DNA of 64,000 nt from Sinisalibacter aestuarii (GTDB lineage Bacteria > Pseudomonadota > Alphaproteobacteria > Rhodobacterales > Rhodobacteraceae). Both the position numbers and the translations under genes were made by a program. This document shows positions 59,324 to 64,000 of this stretch, piece by piece. Location of the stretch: the NCBI RefSeq assembly GCF_027923545.1, contig NZ_BROH01000015.1:1-64000 (forward strand), written 5' to 3'. Position 1 is the first letter of the stretch. Each line of letters starts with the position of its first letter. Under the pieces are notes generated by a model. The model was not told the DNA's origin and ran no database searches. It saw nothing but the letters and a program-made list of their open reading frames with translations.

Positions 59324-60843
59324 TGGACTTTTTTCAAGGTATCCCCGTCGCCCTGCAGCCCATTAACCTTTTTTATGTGTTGGCCGGTGTCGTTCTGGGC
59401 AACATTGTTGGGGTGCTGCCCGGAATTGGGGCAATCGCCGCGATCTCGATCCTGTTGCCAGTCACATTCTATCTGGAGCCCACTACGGCCGTCATCATGC
59501 TAGCAGGCGTGTACTACGGCGCGGAGTATGGCGGATCGATCGCGTCAATTCTGCTCAACCTTCCGGGTACAGCCTCCAACGCGATCACCACGCTCGATGG
59601 CTACCCCATGGCCAAGCGTGGGGACGCAGGCCTTGCCCTTCTGACGGCACAGCTTTCCTCTCTGGCTGGGGGTACCTTTGGCATTCTCTGCATGGTTCTG
59701 TTGTCGCCTTTGATCGTTCGGTTCTCTCTATCTTTCGGCCCGGCAGAGTACTTTGCAACCTTGTTCCTCGGTCTTGTAGCAGGGTCGGTTGCAGTAGGTG
59801 GCGCCCCGATACGGGGCGTGGCGATGGTCCTCTTTGGGATGTTGCTCGGTACCATTGGACTCGACCTCAACTCCGGTGTCGCGCGATTTGATATGGGGAC
59901 GCCGAACCTGCTCGATGGCCTGTCAATTGTTGCGGTCGCTATGGGTCTGTTTGGTATCCCGGAGGTCATTTCCAATCTCGGTGATAGAAACGATGGTCGC
60001 CACGCCATTACTATTACGGCGCGGGAGATGTTTACGGCTTTCAAGCGGCTCAAACGGATCATTCCGTCAATCCTGCGCGGCGCAAGTGTGGGGAGTCTGA
60101 TGGGACCGCTGCCCGGAGCTGGCCCGACGATCGCTTCGTTCCTTGCCTATTCTCTGGAGCGTTCCGTCGGTGGTAAGAAGCATGAGTTCGGGACCGGCCG
60201 TATCAATGGTATCGCAGCGCCTGAAGCAGCAAACAACGCGGCGGCGCAAACAGCGTTTATTCCGACAATGACTCTGGGGATTCCTGGGACGCCGACAATG
60301 GCGATCATCCTCGGGGCACTCATGATCCACGGTATTGCTCCCGGCCCGCAACTTGTCAGCGGGCACCCGGAACTGTTTTGGGGTCTCGTGGCGAGTTTCT
60401 GGATTGGCAACATCATCCTGGTTGTTCTCAACGTGCCTTTGATCGGAGTTTGGGCGCGGCTTATTTCGGTTCCGCGCCGGTTCTTCTTCCCGGTAATTAT
60501 CGCGCTGATTTGTGCAGGTGTTTTTGGGGTCGCTAACTCGACCTTCGATATTTGGGCCGTGTTGGTGATGGGGGTGTTCGGTACGGTGCTGCGATTTTTT
60601 GGGTTCTCGCCTGCGCCGCTGCTTGTCGGCTTCGTTCTTGGACCTATGATTGAAGAGCACCTGCGCCGTGCACTGATGATCTCGGGCGGCGAATTTGCAT
60701 ACCTGTTCAGTTCACCTACAGCGATCGTACTGCACTCAATCACGCTATTGATGGTCATTTCGCCCATTGTTGGCGCGATCTGGAAACGTCGCCGTCGATT
60801 GGCCCAGTCGAAGACCACTCGCGAGATGGATCAGCGACCGTAG
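59320..60843 (+). CDS. tctA: Tripartite tricarboxylate transporter large membrane subunit TctA
   Basis: A 507-residue permease with about 11-12 helices. It shows the internal duplication of the family: GVLPGIGAIAAISILLPVTF in the first half and GPLPGAGPTIASFLAYSLER in the second. EYGGSIASILLNLPGTASN and TLGIPGTPTMAIILGALMIHG are further signatures. It imports the substrate bound by TctC using an ion gradient. The start overlaps the tctB stop (ATGA). Its 3' end overlaps the convergent iclR by 13 bases. Confidence 0.95.
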   Translation: MMDFFQGIPVALQPINLFYVLAGVVLGNIVGVLPGIGAIAAISILLPVTFYLEPTTAVIMLAGVYYGAEYGGSIASILLNLPGTASNAITTLDGYPMAKRGDAGLALLTAQLSSLAGGTFGILCMVLLSPLIVRFSLSFGPAEYFATLFLGLVAGSVAVGGAPIRGVAMVLFGMLLGTIGLDLNSGVARFDMGTPNLLDGLSIVAVAMGLFGIPEVISNLGDRNDGRHAITITAREMFTAFKRLKRIIPSILRGASVGSLMGPLPGAGPTIASFLAYSLERSVGGKKHEFGTGRINGIAAPEAANNAAAQTAFIPTMTLGIPGTPTMAIILGALMIHGIAPGPQLVSGHPELFWGLVASFWIGNIILVVLNVPLIGVWARLISVPRRFFFPVIIALICAGVFGVANSTFDIWAVLVMGVFGTVLRFFGFSPAPLLVGFVLGPMIEEHLRRALMISGGEFAYLFSSPTAIVLHSITLLMVISPIVGAIWKRRRRLAQSKTTREMDQRP

Positions 60844-61607
60844 GTCATCGGCCGCATTCGCGACAGCTTGTGCTCCAGGCGAGCCACTTCCTTCTCGAGC
60901 GCATTAACGACCAAATCTAGATGCTCCCCCTGCATGCGATCGCGGATGCTCGAGACGCTCATAGATGCGAATGGCACCTCGCGGCAGTCACGGATCGCCT
61001 TAGCGATCGTCCTTACGCCGAAGTCGGGTACATCACGGTGGACATATCCTACGACGCGCGCCTTTTCGATTACATCGAGCAGTGAGTCATTCCCACCGCG
61101 GAAGGCGGATAGTTCTTCGGCGTGTGCCTGTAGATGTGCATCTGCAGCGTTCGGGGCCATGGCCGCCAATATGGCGATCCCGCCCGCTCCAAGGCCTATC
61201 GTGCGCTGGACACCGACATCAAGCATGAATGCCTTCACTGGATAGCTGCCGCTTTCGCGTACGATACAGGTCACACTGCCGCCGGTCACACGATTCAGGA
61301 ATACGGTGTCACCAGTAGTGTCGACAAGGCGGTTAACGCTTGGCTCAGAGAGTGCTTTGAAGTCAAAGACCGGCTGAACCATAAGGCTTAACTCATAGAT
61401 ACGGGGCCCCAAGTAGTATCGACGGGTTTCGCGATCCTGGGCAACATAGCCGTGTTGAACGAGGGCATGAAGCATGCGCCGGGCCGTTGGTCGGGTCAGG
61501 CCACACGCTGCTTCGATCTCATTGAAGGATACGCCGTCAGTTCGGCCGTCGGCGACGATGTCCATGATCACTGTGGCACGGTCGATCGTTTGAGTCCCAG
61601 TTACCAT
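60831..61607 (-). CDS. IclR-family transcriptional regulator
   Basis: A 258-residue regulator. The N-terminal winged helix (VSFNEIEAACGLTRPTARRMLHALVQHGYV, DRETRRYYLGPRIYEL) is followed by an IclR effector domain (GDTVFLNRVTGGSVTCIVRES, IGLGAGGIAILAAM, VPDFGVRTIAKAIRD). It is convergent with tctA and is the only regulator of the cluster, so it probably senses the transported acid or an intermediate and controls prpB-tct, perhaps through the palindrome at 56422. Confidence 0.92.
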   Translation of the reverse strand: MVTGTQTIDRATVIMDIVADGRTDGVSFNEIEAACGLTRPTARRMLHALVQHGYVAQDRETRRYYLGPRIYELSLMVQPVFDFKALSEPSVNRLVDTTGDTVFLNRVTGGSVTCIVRESGSYPVKAFMLDVGVQRTIGLGAGGIAILAAMAPNAADAHLQAHAEELSAFRGGNDSLLDVIEKARVVGYVHRDVPDFGVRTIAKAIRDCREVPFASMSVSSIRDRMQGEHLDLVVNALEKEVARLEHKLSRMRPMTYGR

Positions 61608-62509
61608 TTTGCTCCTTGAGGATGGGCCGCGAGTGCTTGATTTCTAACCGTATGAACGAGTTGTTACCAGCCTGTGCTTAGCTGTGCAGAGGGTTTTGTA
61701 AGGAAACCTTGGTTTGAGCGGTGCATGCTCGCATCGAAGCTGTGGACCGATCGAAACCAGCACAGAGCTTGGCATAGGTGGGATAAAAACACTTGGATCA
61801 AATTCCGTCCGCTCCGGACCAGATGCCGACGTGTTCTGGGACTTCAGCTAAGGTAGGGATCGGGCGAAATCAGATGCAATATTGTTTGCCGGGAATTTTT
61901 TTGCCCCCCCGGACCCAACGGGAAAAATGTTGACGTAGGGTAGGGCACTTGGAGGACAGCGCATCTAACCTACTGTTTTTAAATCTTTTTGTGTTCGTAG
62001 AAGACTCAACTCCCTATCGGATTAGAAAACTTAAGCATGAGCGGGAAAAAAATCTGCGCGTTGTGGAGAGTGCAGGTCTGCAGCGAACCGAGGTCGGAGT
62101 TTTCACCCCCCCCCCCCGCCCTCGTTCAAGCAGGAATTGCGATGGTTGGTAACGGCAGGGTGTCCGGTTCTTTTGCGGCCTCGGAAAGTCCTAGGAGCCG
62201 TCAGTCGCTGGGACAAATGGAACGTTTCCGGGACAATCCGAAGTCCCAGAAAGAAGCTTGAAAAACAACAACTTTTTCGACATGTGACAAAGGACCTTGA
62301 CCAAAAGATGGACTGGTATTGGGGTCAGTTTATCCTCGTGTGGTGGGGAGGTTTGTCCGCAGCAGACGCGCGCGAACCTAGGGAATTTTCTAGTTGGACG
62401 CCGAATTCGGATCCGCTGGAATTATGCCACGGCTGAATGACCTCGGCTTTTCTGCTGCCTCAAGGATTGTGCTGAATCGGGACGCATTTTGCGACGCACT
62501 GTATCCCAT
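61608..62509. other. Gene-poor 0.9-kb stretch with homopolymer runs
   Basis: I find no convincing gene here; short open frames lack ribosome-binding sites or family-like sequence. It contains a run of seven C near 61902-61908 and a run of twelve C at 62106-62117. The composition is mixed. It may be decayed mobile DNA. Confidence 0.55.
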
Positions 62510-62671
62510 TCAGCCCTCCACTCGTTGTTCGATCCATTTTTGAACGTCGCAAACCCGGTATCGAACTGATCGGCCAAGTCTGACGATTGGCGGGCCGTCA
62601 CCCCTAGAAACTGCTAACTCGAGAAATCTAACCGGAATACCAAAATTCTCTTCCACCTCACTCCGATTCAT
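62510..62671 (-). CDS. AlpA/excisionase-like helix-turn-helix protein
   Basis: A 53-residue frame: MNRSEVEENFGIPVRFLELA, then DGPPIVRLGRSVRYRVCDVQKWIEQ, matches the HTH_17 excisionase/AlpA fold. Relatives are usually 60-70 residues, and the frame continues upstream to 62746 (into the IS6 end), so the original start may have been altered. An integrase gene begins about 0.95 kb to the right, so the two could belong to one integrated element split by the insertion sequence. Confidence 0.72.
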   Translation of the reverse strand: MNRSEVEENFGIPVRFLELAVSRGDGPPIVRLGRSVRYRVCDVQKWIEQRVEG

Positions 62672-62681
62672 AAGACGAACC

Positions 62682-63464
62682 GGCGTTGTCAGAAGAACCG
62701 GGCTTGAGACGGGCGGGGGCGCCTCGTAGCCTTGGCGGATGATCAAGCGCTCTCCATTCCGCTACTTCAAGACCAGTCCTGAAATCATCCGCCTTGCAGT
62801 GATGTTGTACGTCCGGTTCCCGTTGTCGCTCCGAAATGTCGAAGATCTTCTTCATGAGCGCGGTATCGATGTGAGCCACGAGACGGTTCGATTTTGGTGG
62901 CATCGGTTCGGCCCGATGCTCGCTTCCGAGATACGAAAACGCCGCATTGAGGGCATGCGATCGAGCCGTTGGCGGTGGCACCTGGACGAGATGTTCGTCA
63001 AGATCAACGGCGAAATGAATTACCTTTGGCGTGCTGTGGATCACGAAGGCGAGGTCCTCGAAAGCTTTGTCACAAAGACACGTGGCAAGAAAGCGGCCTT
63101 GAAATTCCTAAAGAAAGCAATGCGCAAGCATGGTCGACCGGAGGAAATCGTCACGGACCGGTTCAGGTCATATGGGGCGGCGCTGCGCGTCCTCGGTTCC
63201 GAAGATCGTCAACAGACAGGGCGCTGGAAAAACAATCGCGCGGAGAATTCCCACCTCCCATTTCGACGACGGGAGCGGGCGATGCTTCGCATCCGTCCAC
63301 GCCTTCGTCTCGAACCATTTCAGCCAAGAACGCAGCCTCTCAAGTCGCGACGTCTTCAAGAGGAAACGCACCGCCGCTCTCGCCGAGTGGCGCGGTCTTC
63401 TCGCGGCATAAGGGACAGTGTCACTGTCCAAATGGAGACTGGTTCGAATTATTCTGCCAGCACC
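62682..63464 (+). mobile_element. IS6-family insertion sequence
   Basis: The transposase is flanked by imperfect inverted ends: GGCGTTGTCAGAAGAA at 62682-62697 and, reverse-complemented, GGTGCTGGCAGAATAA at 63449-63464 (12 of 16 identical). About 780 bp is the right size for IS6. I see no 8-bp target duplication, so the copy is old, rearranged, or my ends are slightly off. Confidence 0.7.
62739..63411 (+). pseudogene. IS6-family (IS26-like) transposase, internal deletion
   Basis: A DDE transposase. The catalytic residues are visible: Asp in WHLDEMFVKINGEMNYLWRA, Asp in EEIVTDRFRSYG, Glu in NNRAENSHLPFRRRERAMLR. After AMLR (near 63285) the expected 10-11 residues are missing and the reading frame is lost. 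The proper C-terminus, FASVHAFVSNHFSQERSLSS and RTAALAEWRGLLAA, follows in another frame to a stop at 63411. A deletion of about 32 bases between two TTCGC repeats explains this. The protein should be inactive. Confidence 0.85.
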
Positions 63465-63617
63465 ATCATTGGGCACGGGTCAATGCAGGGATCTCTGATT
63501 GAAGACTGAATTCCAGTGCTGCCACGAGAGCTGCGCAATCCCATTCGCGAGGAGTTCGCACACGAAGGTTGGGAATCCTCTACCATCTCAGCCTAGGAAA
63601 ATTCGTGGGAGGTGGAC

Positions 63618-64000
63618 ATGAACAACCGCACTTGGCGACCAGATCTTTCCGATCCCGGCGTTCAAAAACGACTCGCTCCGCGGAATGCGATCTACTTCAA
63701 TCTGATCTCTTATTGCCGACACATCGGTCTCAGAAAGCTCGACGATAGAAATTCGACGTGGGTCGCGCGTATCAGGCGGAAAGATGGGGGCTACACACAG
63801 AACTGCCTCGGCCATGCAACGCAAGCCGGCGAAAACCTTATGAGCTATGAAGAGGCTGTGGAATGTGCAGAACGGTGGTTTCGTCGCAGTGACGTGCGGC
63901 GGATTGCTGCGGAACCCTACCAGGTTGGCTCAAAACGAACCTTGTCGATTTGCCCAATCGGGCTGGAGTACTCAGTTGGGCACGCGTTGGCTGACTATCT
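63618..64000 (+). CDS. Tyrosine integrase, N-terminal part (runs off window)
   Basis: From ATG 63618 (GGGAGGTGG just upstream) the frame is open to the window edge: 127 codons. It reads LSDPGVQKRLAPRNAIYFNLI, ISYCRHIGLRKLDDR, TWVARIRRKDGGYTQNCLGHA and SYEEAVECAERWF, which resembles the Arm-binding and SAM-like N-terminal domains of alphaproteobacterial phage and island integrases. The catalytic domain would lie outside. It suggests that another integrated element continues to the right. Confidence 0.75.
   Translation, partial: MNNRTWRPDLSDPGVQKRLAPRNAIYFNLISYCRHIGLRKLDDRNSTWVARIRRKDGGYTQNCLGHATQAGENLMSYEEAVECAERWFRRSDVRRIAAEPYQVGSKRTLSICPIGLEYSVGHALADY

Noticed and set aside
61674-62436. Several short open frames in the 0.9-kb stretch right of iclR
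   Set aside because: No ribosome-binding sites, no coherent composition and no family-like motifs.

Overview
The window looks like a chromosomal segment of a GC-rich alphaproteobacterium of the Rhodobacteraceae. Four things point there: a circularly permuted (two-piece) tmRNA gene with tag ANDNRAPIALAA, a GAAC-N7-GAAC SOS box at recA, a cckA-type hybrid kinase behind a TTAA-N7-TTAA CtrA-like box, and the phr-trgA-trgB-cysK order known from Rhodobacter sphaeroides tellurite-resistance work. I cannot name the species.

Bases 1-44.9 kb are intact core chromosome. In order: an 8-bp tandem repeat at the left edge; xerD with a secreted protein and a tiny membrane protein, divergent from aroK-aroB; an M50 protease, ssb, a lytic transglycosylase, VOC and NYN proteins, and an AraC regulator; miaA, an isocitrate-lyase-like enzyme and an aminotransferase; guaB, an RsmB-like methyltransferase, cckA, recA and alaS; typA, two tandem YitT membrane proteins, an SMR pump, fumC, sspB and ssrA; acuI, a stress protein and a BCCT carrier; hsp20, a secreted phytochelatin-synthase-like enzyme, phr-trgA-trgB-cysK, mscS, alaX, a methyltransferase and a peptidoglycan-binding-like protein; then tRNA-Ser(GGA). 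I found no frameshift in this part.

Bases 45-56.2 kb are a decayed accessory region. A recombinase cassette (DUF3489, DUF2924, frameshifted serine recombinase) lies divergent to a phage-like module (frameshifted ParB-methyltransferase, DUF5681 protein, shortened terminase). Beyond it are half of a tRNA-Gly gene broken at its anticodon arm, the first third of an aldo/keto reductase, a nuclease-like ORF, and a homoprotocatechuate-type lower pathway (gabD, an FAH enzyme, hpaH, hpaI) in which gabD and hpaI each lack one base. A remnant of an AraC regulator follows.

Bases 56.4-61.6 kb hold an intact catabolic operon of visibly lower GC: prpB, tctC, a 5-carboxymethyl-2-hydroxymuconate isomerase-like tautomerase, tctB and tctA, with a convergent iclR. 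It appears to import and degrade a tricarboxylate or related unsaturated acid. From 61.6 kb to the right edge there is a 0.9-kb gene desert, an excisionase-like HTH gene, an IS6-type element with a damaged transposase, and the start of a tyrosine integrase that runs off the window.
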